A stretch of DNA of 62,404 nucleotides from Acetatifactor sp. (lineage in GTDB: Bacteria > Bacillota > Clostridia > Lachnospirales > Lachnospiraceae). Positions within the stretch are counted from its first letter, which is position 1. Every line of letters starts with the position of its first letter. The position numbers and the translations under genes were made by a program. The stretch is taken from contig JAFLRN010000008.1 in the NCBI GenBank assembly GCA_022511385.1, forward strand, positions 1 to 62,404. Reading direction: 5' to 3'. This document shows, piece after piece, positions 19,735 to 28,952 of this stretch. Under the pieces are notes generated by a model, which saw only the letters and a program-made list of their open reading frames with translations, made no database searches and was not told the DNA's origin.

Positions 19735-20625
19735 AATCAGGTTCGGATTGCCGCCGATGATGTCCTTGTTAGCCTCATACAACTCCACCCATCTGGCACC
19801 GTCACCTAGCGTATCCTCCGCGATGTGCCAGAGACAGTCGCCCTTGCGAACCACATACAGTTCTTCCGCAGGCACTTCCGGTTCCTTCCATTCTTCCGGC
19901 TCCGCCGGTACTACAGGTTCCGCCGGTACTGCCGGTTCTCCCGAAACGCTCGATTCCTCCGATCCTTCCTGCTGACTCAATAGATCCGCCCGCCTTAACG
20001 CACGCACTTGTGTAAATTCCTGTTCCCATTCAAAAAATTCAGGATATTCCCATAGAATTTCAGAAAATTTTTGGTTGATCTCGTCATACACATCACCAAA
20101 GTCTTCCTCTATGATCAGCGAGACCTCATCTTTCATAGAAGGCTCTACATCATATGTGAAAATAAGCCCGCTGCCATCCTCCGACATTTGCACGAGCACA
20201 GCATCACATCCTGGCAGAGGGCTATCAATTCCTTCTAACAGCATGTCATATACTACAACAGCCACCCACCAATCCGTTTCTTTCAAAGGATAAACACTCA
20301 CTGTCAGGGAGTCATATCCTTGAAAACCGCACTCCAATAAGGCCTCCACCGTAACCTGTTGGAACAATCTGTTAGACGTATCGTCTCCCATAAATTCCAA
20401 CATAGCATTTATATCGCCCTCTGCTTGGGACGCATAAAAACTTTTTACAAACTCTTCCACATCCTCCGCATCGCACCGAGTCTCCGTCCCCTGATTTTTC
20501 GCCACAGATGCCGTTTCTTGCCCGAAAATTCCCCACAACAACACTCCCACGAAAACAAAAACGGCGCTCCCAAACAACCCCCCAAAAATTCTTTTAAACT
20601 TATTTTTGTACATAGGCCGCACCAT
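19705..20625 (-). CDS. Membrane-anchored LysM-domain protein
   Basis: 306 residues. An N-terminal membrane segment (IFGGLFGSAVFVFVGVLLWGIFG) follows a basic start, so the protein faces the cell wall. The middle domain (about 50-205) is unrecognised. A Pro/Glu/Val-rich linker with repeated PAEP units (about 225-250) leads to a C-terminal LysM (YVVRKGDCLWHIAEDTLG, ending NPNLILIGMELHIP), which binds peptidoglycan. ATG at 20625 has AGGGGG immediately before it; the ATG five codons in has better spacing, so the start is uncertain. Its 3' end lies inside the 116-base direct repeat. Confidence 0.8.
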   Translation of the reverse strand: MVRPMYKNKFKRIFGGLFGSAVFVFVGVLLWGIFGQETASVAKNQGTETRCDAEDVEEFVKSFYASQAEGDINAMLEFMGDDTSNRLFQQVTVEALLECGFQGYDSLTVSVYPLKETDWWVAVVVYDMLLEGIDSPLPGCDAVLVQMSEDGSGLIFTYDVEPSMKDEVSLIIEEDFGDVYDEINQKFSEILWEYPEFFEWEQEFTQVRALRRADLLSQQEGSEESSVSGEPAVPAEPVVPAEPEEWKEPEVPAEELYVVRKGDCLWHIAEDTLGDGARWVELYEANKDIIGGNPNLILIGMELHIP

Positions 20626-20662
20626 CCCCCTAAACAGCGCCTCTCATCACTTCCTGTGCATC

Positions 20663-22096
20663 CTAATATGCTTTCCCCCAATAAACCATCTTCTTCGCAG
20701 GCTTTCCGCAGCAGACGCAAACTTCCGCAATCTGCTCCTGCTCAAAGGGCATGCAGCGGCTTGTGACACTGAGCTTCTCCTTGATCACATCCTCGCAGCC
20801 CTGCTCTCCGCACCACATGGCCTTTACAAATCCCGTCTTCTCGCTAAAGATCCGCTCAAACTCCGCCATGCTTGCAGCAGTGTAGGTATGCTCATCCCTG
20901 TGGGCTCTTGCCCGCTCCAGCATCTCCTCCTGAATAATCTCCAGAAGCTCCGCTACTTTTGTCTCCAGCTCCTCCAGTGAAACCTCGATCTTCTCCCTGG
21001 TATCCCTGCGGCAGAGCACGCACTTTCCGGCCTCCATATCCTTGGGGCCGATCTCCACGCGGATTGGATAGCCGCGCATCTCCGCCTCCGCAAACTTCCA
21101 GCCGGGTGTCTTATCGGTATCGTCCACCTTCACCCGGCAGACCTTCTTCAGGCGGTCACGGAGTTCGTATGCCTTATCAAGCACGCCCTCCTTCTTCTGC
21201 TGGATAGGGATTACGCAAACCTGAACGGGCGCCACCCTGGGCGGCAACACCAGGCCCTCGTTGTCGCCGTGTACCATGATGATGGCGCCAATCAGGCGGG
21301 TGGTCATACCCCAGGAGGTCTGATGGACATATTTTAAAGTATTGTCCTTATCTGCAAACTGGATCTCGAAGGCCTTCGCAAAGCCGTCGCCAAAGTTATG
21401 GCTGGTGCCGGACTGGAGAGCCTTTCCGTCGTGCATCAGCGCCTCAATGGTATAGGTGGCAACTGCTCCCGCAAACTTCTCCTTGTCGGTCTTGCGGCCC
21501 TTGACTACCGGAATTGCCAGCACCTGTTCACAGAAATCCGCATACACATTCAGCATCTGGATGGTACGCTCCTCCGCTTCCTCGGCGGTAGCGTGGACTG
21601 TGTGGCCCTCCTGCCAGAGGAATTCTCTGGAGCGAAGGAAGGGTCTTGTCTCCTTCTCCCAGCGCACCACGGAGCACCACTGGTTGTAAACCTTGGGCAG
21701 ATCCCTGTAGGAATGCACATCATTTTTATAGAAATCACAGAACAGCGTCTCAGAGGTAGGACGCACGCAGAGACGCTCCTGCAGGGGCTGCAAGCCGCCG
21801 TGTGTCACCCATGCCACCTCCGGCGCAAAGCCTTCCACATGGTCCTTCTCCTTCTGGAGCAGGGACTCCGGAATAAACATGGGCAGGTATACATTTTCTA
21901 CCCCTGTCTCTTTAAATCTGTCGTCCAGCTGCTTCTGGATCAGCTCCCAAATTGCATAGCCCGCGGGCTTGATGACCATGCACCCCTTCACGGAGGTGTA
22001 GTCGATGAGCTCCGCCTTTTTCACCACGTCCGTGTACCACTGGGCAAAATCCACGTCCATGGATGTGATTTCTTCTACCATTTTCTTGTCTGCCAT
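20663..22096 (-). CDS. proS: Prolyl-tRNA synthetase, type 3 (short, archaeal-like)
   Basis: 477-residue class II synthetase that charges tRNA-Pro. Motif 2 and 3 regions are seen as [40 protein letters not shown] and the [14 protein letters not shown] loop. The C-terminal half has the zinc-type cysteines ([26 protein letters not shown]) and ends with the family's terminal tyrosine (WGKAY). The editing insertion of the long bacterial type is absent. AGAGGTAATAT precedes the ATG. Expression is expected to be controlled by the T-box leader upstream, which responds to uncharged tRNA-Pro. Confidence 0.96.
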   Translation of the reverse strand: MADKKMVEEITSMDVDFAQWYTDVVKKAELIDYTSVKGCMVIKPAGYAIWELIQKQLDDRFKETGVENVYLPMFIPESLLQKEKDHVEGFAPEVAWVTHGGLQPLQERLCVRPTSETLFCDFYKNDVHSYRDLPKVYNQWCSVVRWEKETRPFLRSREFLWQEGHTVHATAEEAEERTIQMLNVYADFCEQVLAIPVVKGRKTDKEKFAGAVATYTIEALMHDGKALQSGTSHNFGDGFAKAFEIQFADKDNTLKYVHQTSWGMTTRLIGAIIMVHGDNEGLVLPPRVAPVQVCVIPIQQKKEGVLDKAYELRDRLKKVCRVKVDDTDKTPGWKFAEAEMRGYPIRVEIGPKDMEAGKCVLCRRDTREKIEVSLEELETKVAELLEIIQEEMLERARAHRDEHTYTAASMAEFERIFSEKTGFVKAMWCGEQGCEDVIKEKLSVTSRCMPFEQEQIAEVCVCCGKPAKKMVYWGKAY

Positions 22097-22201
22097 ATAT
22101 TACCTCTTTTCTGCTGTTTTCGGCTTGAAGCCGCTTCACAGCTGTCTTTTTTGCCGTTTTCCTACGGCAGGGACTGCTTGCTTCCGGGAAAGAAGCCGAC
22201 A

Positions 22202-22500
22202 AAAAAAGCCGTACTTCCAATCCCAAAGGGACCGGAAATCCGGCGGTACCACCCTGCTTGACGCCAACGCGCCCAACTCTTATGCCGCTAACGCCGGCTT
22301 ACGCTGTGCTTTCCCGGCTCTCGCCGTCTCGCACAGGACTCCGGGGCAGGTTCCAAATCCTCCGCATAAGGGCCTCCCAGCCGCACCGTCCCGCGCTCGC
22401 GCCGATGCCACGCCCTCTCTCTGGGATGCTTCCGAATCTGTACTGATCCCCTTCTCAGTCGTTTTTGTTATTAGGGAGCTTGCGTTCCTGTAGCTTACAC
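22202..22500 (-). promoter_or_regulatory. T-box riboswitch (proline) of proS
   Basis: The leader RNA contains AGGGTGGTACCGCC (22243-22256), the T-box antiterminator sequence, which matches the consensus at all but the last position. A terminator follows: GCCGGAUUUCCGGUCCC-UUU-GGGAUUGGAAGUACGGC and seven U. Upstream, GATCAGTA and AGAGAGAGG look like the Stem I loop E and distal elements. CCU in GGAACCUG (codon at 22348-22350) is the likely specifier, which fits proline. Uncharged tRNA-Pro would stabilise the antiterminator and allow proS transcription. The stop-to-proS gap holds no gene. Confidence 0.92.
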
Positions 22501-22535
22501 TCCAGAAATCCTCGCTCCTGCTTCCGTATAATGGA

Positions 22536-22565
22536 ATTTTATTGTAAAGCTATGTAGTTTGTCAA
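22536..22565 (-). promoter_or_regulatory. Sigma-A promoter of the proS leader
   Basis: Minus strand TTGACA (22560-22565), 18-base spacer, TAAAAT (22536-22541). It lies inside the tail of a membrane-protein pseudogene; the -10 overlaps that remnant's TAA. Confidence 0.75.
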
Positions 22566-22727
22566 GAGATTTTCATAGTTTCGCACAATCCAGCTAATAT
22601 TCAGGGCCATGGATGATACTGTTAGAACCAAAGTCAGCAGGAATAATTTAAAATTCTTTTCCTTAATCAGCATATAGACAGTGAAAATTACGAAACCAAC
22701 CCCCAAAACAATATGCAAATAAGGAAT
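22539..22727 (-). pseudogene. C-terminal remnant of the small membrane protein family
   Basis: An open stretch without a start encodes IPYLHIVLGVGFVIFTVYML, then IKEKNFKLFLLTLVLTVSSM and ALNISWIV, close to the C-terminal 60 residues of the proteins at 22777-23151 and 24677-25033. The N-terminal half is missing. The last codons were captured as the promoter of proS. Confidence 0.75.
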
Positions 22728-22776
22728 TTTCTAACATAATCCCATCCTTTACAGATCATGTGATTTGCTCCCCTGC

Positions 22777-23151
22777 TCACCATTCTACCCCCAGTATGAT
22801 CCAGCTAAGGTTAAGAGCCGAGGATAATACCGTCAGAATTATCGTCAGCAGGAATAACTTGATATTCTTTTCCTTGATCAACATATAGACGGAGAAAATA
22901 ATAAATCCAAATCCCGCAACAATGTGCAGATAAGTGAGCTTGCAATAATACCATAGGGCAGCATGAATCCCCATAACAGGAATTAACCAAACCAAAAATA
23001 ATGGCGCATCTAAAACTGTTTCATAGATTAACATCATAAGGCGAACAGGAAGCAACATTAATATGTTTAACACACAATAGCCGCACCATATTTTCTGTAA
23101 TTCAGTTTTGAATGTATCATAGATGTAACAACTTTTCTTAGTTTCATACAC
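22777..23151 (-). CDS. Small polytopic membrane protein, array member 1
   Basis: 124 residues with four predicted membrane helices. The C-terminal half has the array motif GFIIFSVYMLIKEKNIKLFL followed by LTIILTVLSSALNLSWI. The start is GTG after GGAAGAAAG, which is not certain. It is paralogous to 24677-25033 (KLPYLHLVIQLGFVIFAVYML in place of KLTYLHIVAGFGFIIFSVYML) and to two remnants. I do not recognise the family; no function is offered. AT-rich composition suggests an accessory origin. Confidence 0.65.
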   Translation of the reverse strand: MYETKKSCYIYDTFKTELQKIWCGYCVLNILMLLPVRLMMLIYETVLDAPLFLVWLIPVMGIHAALWYYCKLTYLHIVAGFGFIIFSVYMLIKEKNIKLFLLTIILTVLSSALNLSWIILGVEW

Positions 23152-23177
23152 CTTTCTTCCACTCCCAGATATACCCG

Positions 23178-23316
23178 CTAATGCAGTCGCGCCTGCAGCC
23201 AGATAATATCCAATGCCACGGCTATTACAGCCAAGAACAGTGACAGCAGGAATTGTATCTTATTCCTGTCCTTAATCAGGTTATAGACAGCGAGAAAAAC
23301 AAACCCAAATTCTTTT
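23178..23316 (-). pseudogene. Second C-terminal remnant of the membrane protein family
   Basis: Encodes KEFGFVFLAVYNLIKDRNKI, then QFLLSLFLAVIAVALDIIWL, matching the same C-terminal motif. It starts directly at the 3' end of the lipoprotein gene at 23323, so the join between that gene and the array appears to have been made by deletion of the N-terminal part. Confidence 0.65.
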
Positions 23317-23322
23317 GCCTTT

Positions 23323-24564
23323 CTAATAACAATAATACCAAACCCTGTCAGCACCGGCAAACTCCGCCTCGTCCACATTTTCTGTCTCACATCCATTTTC
23401 CCCGAAGGACAGGATTCTTCCATAGCCCTTCGTTCCATAGATGCTATAGCCCACTGCAAAGGTTCCATTCTCTGCAATTGCGCCCACCTCATTATCAAAG
23501 CCGAACCTATACCCCCATACTCCCTCATCGGTTTGGTGCAGGATCAATGTGGTCCTGAAATCACAGGTCAGCACGACTTCCGAAATTCCATCCCCATCCA
23601 TGTCTACGATACTGTAATACAGAGCCTGATATTCTTCATCCTCCGTCTCTCCTTTTACAACACCATCCTCCAGAAAAAGTTTTTTCTGGTTATCATTCGC
23701 GCAGATAAAAGCCCCTCCCTCCGTTAGAATTTCGTTTAATTCCGGCGGCAATGCCGTAAAATCGGGTTCCTTTTGTTCCAGCATTTCCTCTACAGGCGCA
23801 TTCTTTACAACGGCCAATTCCACTTCACTTAAATTCCCCAGCAACACCTCATCCAGTAGCTCTTCCGTGAAGTCATGCACTTCTGCAGGCTCCACCTTAA
23901 ACTGTTCTGTATATTCATTGAACTCCCGGAAGGTTACTTCCCGTCCCTCGACTTCATAATATTCATCACCCCCATATGTTTCCGTATATGCCAAGGTCTC
24001 TTCTTGAAAAGTGCCATGATCAAATTCGGTAATCCTGTAAAATCCCCAGACAGATGCCCCGCCGGAACCCTCATAGACCCCATTTGGCAGAACATTGTTC
24101 ATTCCTCTAAAAACAAACTGATAGACATATACGCTTCCATCCTGGTAATCCAATACCTGCGTGGATTCCGGCCAGCTATAGAGCATGATCTCTTCCTCGC
24201 CGTCACGGTCCATATCCACAACGATGAATCGCCCCGGCTCGAAAGATGTCACCGGCTGTAACAGACACCAGTTATACTCGTTCCAGTAAAACTCCTGGCA
24301 GCCCTCACCAGCACTGACAAAGGGCTTTTTACTGTTCAGCACCAGGTAAAATGCCAGCATATTTTCCGATATATCCAGAGCATCTTCCCCTTCATCCGTT
24401 TTAACAGGATTATCCTCCACCTTCTCATCTGATTGAACAGAGCTGTCATCTACAGGATTATTCTCATTCAGCTCACTCTGGTCCTTAGCAGCAGTACATC
24501 CTGCCAGACACAGGATTAACAACAATGATATGATTGTTGTCCTCAAGTTATTGCCCGTTCCCAC
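23323..24564 (-). CDS. Putative lipoprotein of unknown function
   Basis: 413 residues from the GTG at 24564, which has GGAGGAAGTGTA upstream. The signal peptide ends in the lipobox LAGC (cysteine about residue 23). A Glu/Asp/Asn-rich linker follows. The body contains two calcium-like or FG-GAP-like blocks: DMDRDGEEEIMLY near the middle and DMDGDGISEVVLT later, each D-x-D-x-D-G, typical of VCBS/FG-GAP surface proteins. Expected on the outer face of the membrane. It sits among small membrane proteins of one family on both sides. Ligand unknown. Confidence 0.7.
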   Translation of the reverse strand: MGTGNNLRTTIISLLLILCLAGCTAAKDQSELNENNPVDDSSVQSDEKVEDNPVKTDEGEDALDISENMLAFYLVLNSKKPFVSAGEGCQEFYWNEYNWCLLQPVTSFEPGRFIVVDMDRDGEEEIMLYSWPESTQVLDYQDGSVYVYQFVFRGMNNVLPNGVYEGSGGASVWGFYRITEFDHGTFQEETLAYTETYGGDEYYEVEGREVTFREFNEYTEQFKVEPAEVHDFTEELLDEVLLGNLSEVELAVVKNAPVEEMLEQKEPDFTALPPELNEILTEGGAFICANDNQKKLFLEDGVVKGETEDEEYQALYYSIVDMDGDGISEVVLTCDFRTTLILHQTDEGVWGYRFGFDNEVGAIAENGTFAVGYSIYGTKGYGRILSFGENGCETENVDEAEFAGADRVWYYCY

Positions 24565-24676
24565 ACTACACTTCCTCCACAGTATTACTTCATAAACCCG
24601 CACTGATCATCCAATCTTTTCAGATGCTTCTTTTTATATTGACAGGGAATGATCCTTTACCGGTTATATGGCCAGC

Positions 24677-25033
24677 TCACCATACTAACTTCACCTGAAT
24701 CCAGCTGATATCCAGTGCCACAGCTATAGCCGTCAAGAACAATGTCAGTAGAAATCGTTCAATATTCTTTTCCTTAACCAGCATATATACAGCAAAAATA
24801 ACAAAACCAAGCTGTATAACAAGATGTAGATAAGGCAGCTTAAATACCAGAAAAAAAACAATCAACAAAACAAAAATTTGAAAAAAAGCCCACACAATTA
24901 TTGGCCAGTCAAATGGCGGATCATAAACTTCCCAAAAAATCCGACCCACAAACAACAGCAATATTTGGAGCACGAGACTGACACACCATGATTTTTGGAT
25001 TTCCAATCTCTGTTCTTGTTTATAGTGTTTCAT
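24677..25033 (-). CDS. Small polytopic membrane protein, array member 2
   Basis: 118 residues, four predicted membrane helices, GGGAGAAGGGTCT before the ATG. The C-terminal half carries GFVIFAVYMLVKEKNIERFL and TLFLTAIAVALDISWIQVKL, the array motif. N-terminal halves of the two complete members are only loosely alike. Function unknown. Confidence 0.65.
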   Translation of the reverse strand: MKHYKQEQRLEIQKSWCVSLVLQILLLFVGRIFWEVYDPPFDWPIIVWAFFQIFVLLIVFFLVFKLPYLHLVIQLGFVIFAVYMLVKEKNIERFLLTLFLTAIAVALDISWIQVKLVW

Positions 25034-25065
25034 AGACCCTTCTCCCTATTACCATCACGGTTTTC

Positions 25066-25434
25066 TCAGATGTTATCTAAGTCAATCCCAAGCTTCTCAG
25101 CCCACTCCGACTCCTTAAACCCAGTAAGCACAAAATCCTCACCCACCACCAGTGGACGCTTCACCAGCATGCCGTCCGTAGCCAAAAGCGCAAGCTGCTC
25201 CTCCTCGGACATATTCGGCAGCTTATCCTTCAGCTGCAAGTCCTTATACAGGTTTCCGCTGGTATTAAAAAAGCGTTTCAGGGGCAGGCCGCTCCTGTGG
25301 TACCATTCCGTCAGCTCCTCTTTGGTGGGGTTCTGCTCCTTGATGGGCCTATCCTGATAGGAAATATTATGCTCCTTCAACCAGGCAACTGCTTTTTGGC
25401 AGGTGCTGCATTTCTGATACTGTAATAACTGCAT
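25066..25434 (-). CDS. ArsC/Spx family protein
   Basis: 122 residues with thioredoxin-like fold. The N-terminal active-site-like motif is KCSTCQKAVAWLKEHNI, and the family's conserved KEQNPTKEEL and DGMLVKRPLVV segments are present. Proteins with C-x-x-C here include Spx regulators and arsenate reductase-like oxidoreductases; the sequence does not decide. The start at 25434 follows GAAAGGAGAATCATC and replaces a longer open frame with an unconserved basic leader. It is a single gene between the membrane protein array and a glycosidase gene. Confidence 0.82.
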   Translation of the reverse strand: MQLLQYQKCSTCQKAVAWLKEHNISYQDRPIKEQNPTKEELTEWYHRSGLPLKRFFNTSGNLYKDLQLKDKLPNMSEEEQLALLATDGMLVKRPLVVGEDFVLTGFKESEWAEKLGIDLDNI

Positions 25435-25653
25435 GATGATTCTCCTTTCTGGTTTCCTTTCCCTGCGCCTATAGGGACTCATTATTTGAACCACGCCATA
25501 TAAAATGTGATATAGATTACCCCTTTTTATTCGGGACGCTCTGGAATATACATATACCAATTACCTTCAATATTCCTGTACCCATACTTTTCACACCATG
25601 GACTTACAGTTTCCCCACCCAATCCGAAATTACCAGAACCGTATCTGTGGCTG

Positions 25654-27168
25654 CTAATTCTCCTTAACCAGTTGAATCGCCATATACGGCTTTCCCGGCA
25701 GTTCAACGGTAAACCTGCCCTTTACAATCCCTCTGTCCTCAATCGTCATGTTCCAGGTATCGATCACTTTCAGCCTGTACTCCGTGGTATCGTCGATATG
25801 ATACTGCTTCAAGGCCGGCTGCATAAAGCTGTAATAGATCAAATAATAGTCCTTTGCTGCCGGAGATAAGCTCACCTGGGGCACGGCGCACACCTCTGCC
25901 CAGAAGCGGTCACAGGGCATTAGGCCGTTGCCGGGTGTTTGTTTCCAGATATCCAGCAAAAACTGAAATCTCTTGTGACTCTCCCCGTGCAGCTTTCCTC
26001 CATGGGACCACCAGAGCACACCCTCCTCGTTCAAAAAGGTCTCCCCATGTCCAGGATAACCGCCCCTGCAGACAGCCTCCCAAAATCTCCGAAGCATCTC
26101 CTGTCCGCTGATATTTCCCCAGCCGTGGGGGACATTTCCCTCATAGGCAATCTCATCCAGCACCACCGGCTTCCGGTATCTCTCACGCCATTCATTGACA
26201 TTTTCCGCAGTTCTGTACAAGTCCTGCCGCTGAATGCTGCAGTGGGTGACCCAGGGCCTGGTGTAGTCATAAAAGGGCATACAGTTGTGAACGGAGCGAA
26301 GATGCCCATAGGGATCATGGGTACAGATCAGCCCCGCATATCTCTCCCAGTCAGCGATGGTCTTATCATGCAGCAGATCATACTCGTTTGCCAGGGACCA
26401 CCAGACATTTCTGTAGGCGGAAAAACGCGCCAGCACATATTTCCAGTACAGATCGTCCTGCTCCTTGGTCATACAGGAAAAGCCCCATCTGTCATAGGGG
26501 TGCATTACGATCAGGTCGGCCTCGATGCCAAGCTTGCAAAGTTCCTTGATACAATATTCCAAATGCTGGAAATGCTCCGGGTGAAACCTGGTGAAATCCC
26601 ATTCATTACCTTCGCTTCTGTTGTTGTATTCCCAAAAATTCTCCGGGGTCAGAACAGAGGAATCCATGGGCTTTCCCTCATAGGGATAGGAGCGGGGCTC
26701 CTTCAGATTGTAATCATAATGCTTCGGAAAAATGCAGAATCGAATCTTGTTAAATGCACTTTCTTTCAGGGTCTGTAAGGTCTCCCTGATTCGCTCATCC
26801 GACTGCAGCGCCCACACGTAGCAGGTGGTTCCGAGGCAATAATAGGGCGTTCCGTCCTCATAGGCAAAATGCCATGTGTTCGCCACCCTCACAGGCCCGT
26901 GATTTCCCTCATCTGGTGCCACTGAGATAAATTGGCCTTTGACAGGGTCCTTTAAAAAATCAGCGGATAGGGTATAGTCATATTCCCCTTCAAAGGACGG
27001 CATGAACCGAATCTTATACACCCCATCCCCATCATAAAATCCGTCCGTCGTGACGGTTTCCCATTGGCTGTGAAATACTCCCTGCAGAGTGTGTTCGGTA
27101 AAGGGATTACCTTCCTTCGGACCTTGTAATTCTGTCTCAAATACATCCCATTTCTCAACCTGTACCAT
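25654..27168 (-). CDS. DUF5060/DUF4038 glycoside hydrolase-like protein
   Basis: 504 residues, no signal peptide, so intracellular. The N-terminal beta-sandwich (residues about 1-80) matches DUF5060 (VEKWDVFETELQGPKEGNPF). The (beta/alpha)8 DUF4038 domain opens with YYCLGTTCYVWALQ and includes SLANEYDLL (an N-E pair typical of acid/base residues) and VVLDEIAYEG (likely nucleophile side). The C-terminal sandwich ends KPYMAIQLV. Related proteins act on plant cell-wall sugars such as apiose or on other short glycosides; the substrate here is not determined. No transporter is adjacent. Confidence 0.8.
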   Translation of the reverse strand: MVQVEKWDVFETELQGPKEGNPFTEHTLQGVFHSQWETVTTDGFYDGDGVYKIRFMPSFEGEYDYTLSADFLKDPVKGQFISVAPDEGNHGPVRVANTWHFAYEDGTPYYCLGTTCYVWALQSDERIRETLQTLKESAFNKIRFCIFPKHYDYNLKEPRSYPYEGKPMDSSVLTPENFWEYNNRSEGNEWDFTRFHPEHFQHLEYCIKELCKLGIEADLIVMHPYDRWGFSCMTKEQDDLYWKYVLARFSAYRNVWWSLANEYDLLHDKTIADWERYAGLICTHDPYGHLRSVHNCMPFYDYTRPWVTHCSIQRQDLYRTAENVNEWRERYRKPVVLDEIAYEGNVPHGWGNISGQEMLRRFWEAVCRGGYPGHGETFLNEEGVLWWSHGGKLHGESHKRFQFLLDIWKQTPGNGLMPCDRFWAEVCAVPQVSLSPAAKDYYLIYYSFMQPALKQYHIDDTTEYRLKVIDTWNMTIEDRGIVKGRFTVELPGKPYMAIQLVKEN

Positions 27169-27206
27169 AAGAAGCTCCTTTATGAACGTAGTATTGTTAT
27201 TAGCAT

Positions 27207-27728
27207 CTAAATTTCACCCTCATATTCCATCGACCGCATTTTACAACTTCCATCCAGCTTTTCAAATTCACCGTAACCCACAAAATGCAGTCCGCATTTC
27301 TCCATGACCCTTCCGGATGCCTTATTGGGCTCACAGTGACTGGAAGCAAATTTCCTTATGCCAAAATTCTCGCGTGCATAGTTGATCATTGCTTTCGCCG
27401 CTTCGGTTGCGTAGCCCATTCCCCAGCAGTCAAATCTCAAATTATAGCCAAATCCCCAGTAACCGTTCTTTTTGTCAGTCCCAATACTGCCGCTGCCTAT
27501 CAGCTTTCCGTCTGAAAGGCGTTCAAATCCAAACTCAAACTCGTAGGGACTCTCGTTCTGCTCCACAGAAGCAAGCCACTCCTTCACTTGTTCAACGCTC
27601 GTATATGTATGATAAACCATGTACTTTGAAACACGCTCATCGCCTGCCCACTGAAACACTTCTTCCGCGTCAGCGACAGTAAGTGGACGCAATAGTAAAC
27701 GTTCTGTCTCAATTCTTATATTGTGCAT
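27207..27728 (-). CDS. GNAT family N-acetyltransferase (RimJ/RimL-like)
   Basis: 173 residues. The start IRIETERLLLRPLTVADAEEVFQW and the acetyl-CoA region (WGMGYATEAAKAMINYARENFG, then NKASGRVMEKCGLHFVG) are those of the RimJ/RimL-type acetyltransferases that modify protein N-termini or small amines. ATG at 27728 follows AAGGAGAATCTTA; the open frame extends further upstream without support. Substrate unknown. It lies 39 bp downstream of nothing co-oriented within 150 bp, so it is likely monocistronic or weakly linked to the glycosidase gene. Confidence 0.85.
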   Translation of the reverse strand: MHNIRIETERLLLRPLTVADAEEVFQWAGDERVSKYMVYHTYTSVEQVKEWLASVEQNESPYEFEFGFERLSDGKLIGSGSIGTDKKNGYWGFGYNLRFDCWGMGYATEAAKAMINYARENFGIRKFASSHCEPNKASGRVMEKCGLHFVGYGEFEKLDGSCKMRSMEYEGEI

Positions 27729-27883
27729 TAAGATTCTCCTTACAGATAGATTGTCCTCAGTCACATACAAAGTTGCCGATTAAATATGGTGCTCTTTGCG
27801 GACATTTTACCATACTGATCGACAACCAGACAAGAACCAAACAGGTACATTTTAATGACAGCTGCTCTCTATTTAAATTTTTC

Positions 27884-28474
27884 CTATCCCTCCAGATACT
27901 CTTTCAACCTTCTGAGATCAAATTCCAGGTCATCATAGATTCCTACCTTCACTGTCTCCTCAAAAGAGTGATCTGCCTCCTGAATGCTTTCCGTAAAGCG
28001 GTATACCTTCACCAATTCCTTTTCCAGATCAACAATCCAGTATTCCTCAACACCGCTCTCCTGATAGAGCTTAAGCTTTCTCTCATAATCCATTTTGACG
28101 CTGGAGGGCGACACAACCTCAATAACCCACTCCGGCGCTCCATTGCAGCCCCTCTTGTCAAGATTGTTCCGGTCACAGACTACCGCCACGTCCGGCTCTA
28201 CATAATTTTTGTCATCCTTTTTGGGGAAAACTGCAAATTGCGAAGTATATACCCTGCATTTCCCCTTCTTACCTTGTATGTAATTAAAAATTTGAGCAAA
28301 AAACCAACCACTCGCATCCTGATGCCCCCGCGTCGGCGATGCCATCATAAACATCTCACCGTCAATCAGTTCCGCACGCTCTCCCTCCGGCAGCGCCAGA
28401 ATATCCTCGAAAGTATACACCTTTCCTCCTGCGATCACCATTAACAGCTCCCTTCTGTCCTGGATTTGTTCCAT
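27884..28474 (-). CDS. Uma2 family (DUF820) PD-(D/E)XK endonuclease-like protein
   Basis: 196 residues. The Uma2 core is clear: YTFEDILALPEGERAELIDG at the N-terminus, then VEPDVAVVCDRNNLD and PEWVIEVVSPSS, which give the D and E-x-V catalytic-like residues, then KLKLYQESGVEEYWIVDLE. These are restriction-endonuclease-fold proteins whose targets are mostly unknown, common in accessory regions. AAAAGGAGGAT precedes the ATG. Stand-alone gene. Confidence 0.88.
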   Translation of the reverse strand: MEQIQDRRELLMVIAGGKVYTFEDILALPEGERAELIDGEMFMMASPTRGHQDASGWFFAQIFNYIQGKKGKCRVYTSQFAVFPKKDDKNYVEPDVAVVCDRNNLDKRGCNGAPEWVIEVVSPSSVKMDYERKLKLYQESGVEEYWIVDLEKELVKVYRFTESIQEADHSFEETVKVGIYDDLEFDLRRLKEYLEG

Positions 28475-28792
28475 AAAGTATCCTCCTTTTCCGGCAGGAC
28501 ATTGTCATTATGGAACACTTTGCCTGTAAAGCATCTCCAACGGCCTGCCAACATTTAATTGTGATTTCTGTGAAAATGTCGGCGATATGCCTTGGATTGA
28601 CTTGTTTGTTTTGTCCAATAGATTTTCACATGATTTTAGTATAGATTCATTATAGCAAACAGAATACAAATGTCAATATTGCTTTTAAACGAATTTTCGT
28701 TTATCCCAGGAAGCTTTATTTCAATCAACGGGTTTCCATTCCATTTATTGTTTCACATAATATATCAAATACCCCGCAGCAGCCTGACAAAG

Positions 28793-28865
28793 TATTCAAC
28801 CCTCGCGGCATTCGTCAAATATTTACGCAAGCGCCCATACTTGACTCATTGTTAGCGAGAATAAA
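28793..28865 (+). repeat. 75-base intergenic repeat, copy R2
   Basis: Matches R1 (11231-11305). CTCGCG at the left and GCGAG near the right end can pair, and CAAG-n8-CTTG forms an inner stem around the conserved CGCCC. It lies in the 478-base gap 28475-28952 and its terminal AATAAA abuts the TrpB2 terminator. The rest of the gap is AT-rich, with no open frame of note. Confidence 0.6.
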
Positions 28866-28898
28866 GCTGACATACATCCCTCAAGACATATGTCAGCT
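28859..28898 (-). terminator. Intrinsic terminator of the TrpB2 gene
   Basis: Minus strand AGCTGACATA, 14-base loop, TATGTCAGCT, then UUUAUU. Ten perfect base pairs, 55 bases past the stop. The plus strand also has a short T-run, so it may work both ways. Confidence 0.75.
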
Positions 28899-28952
28899 CT
28901 TTGTAAAACATTCATAATTTAATCGTTTGTGGTCATTACTAACTACTGCAGC

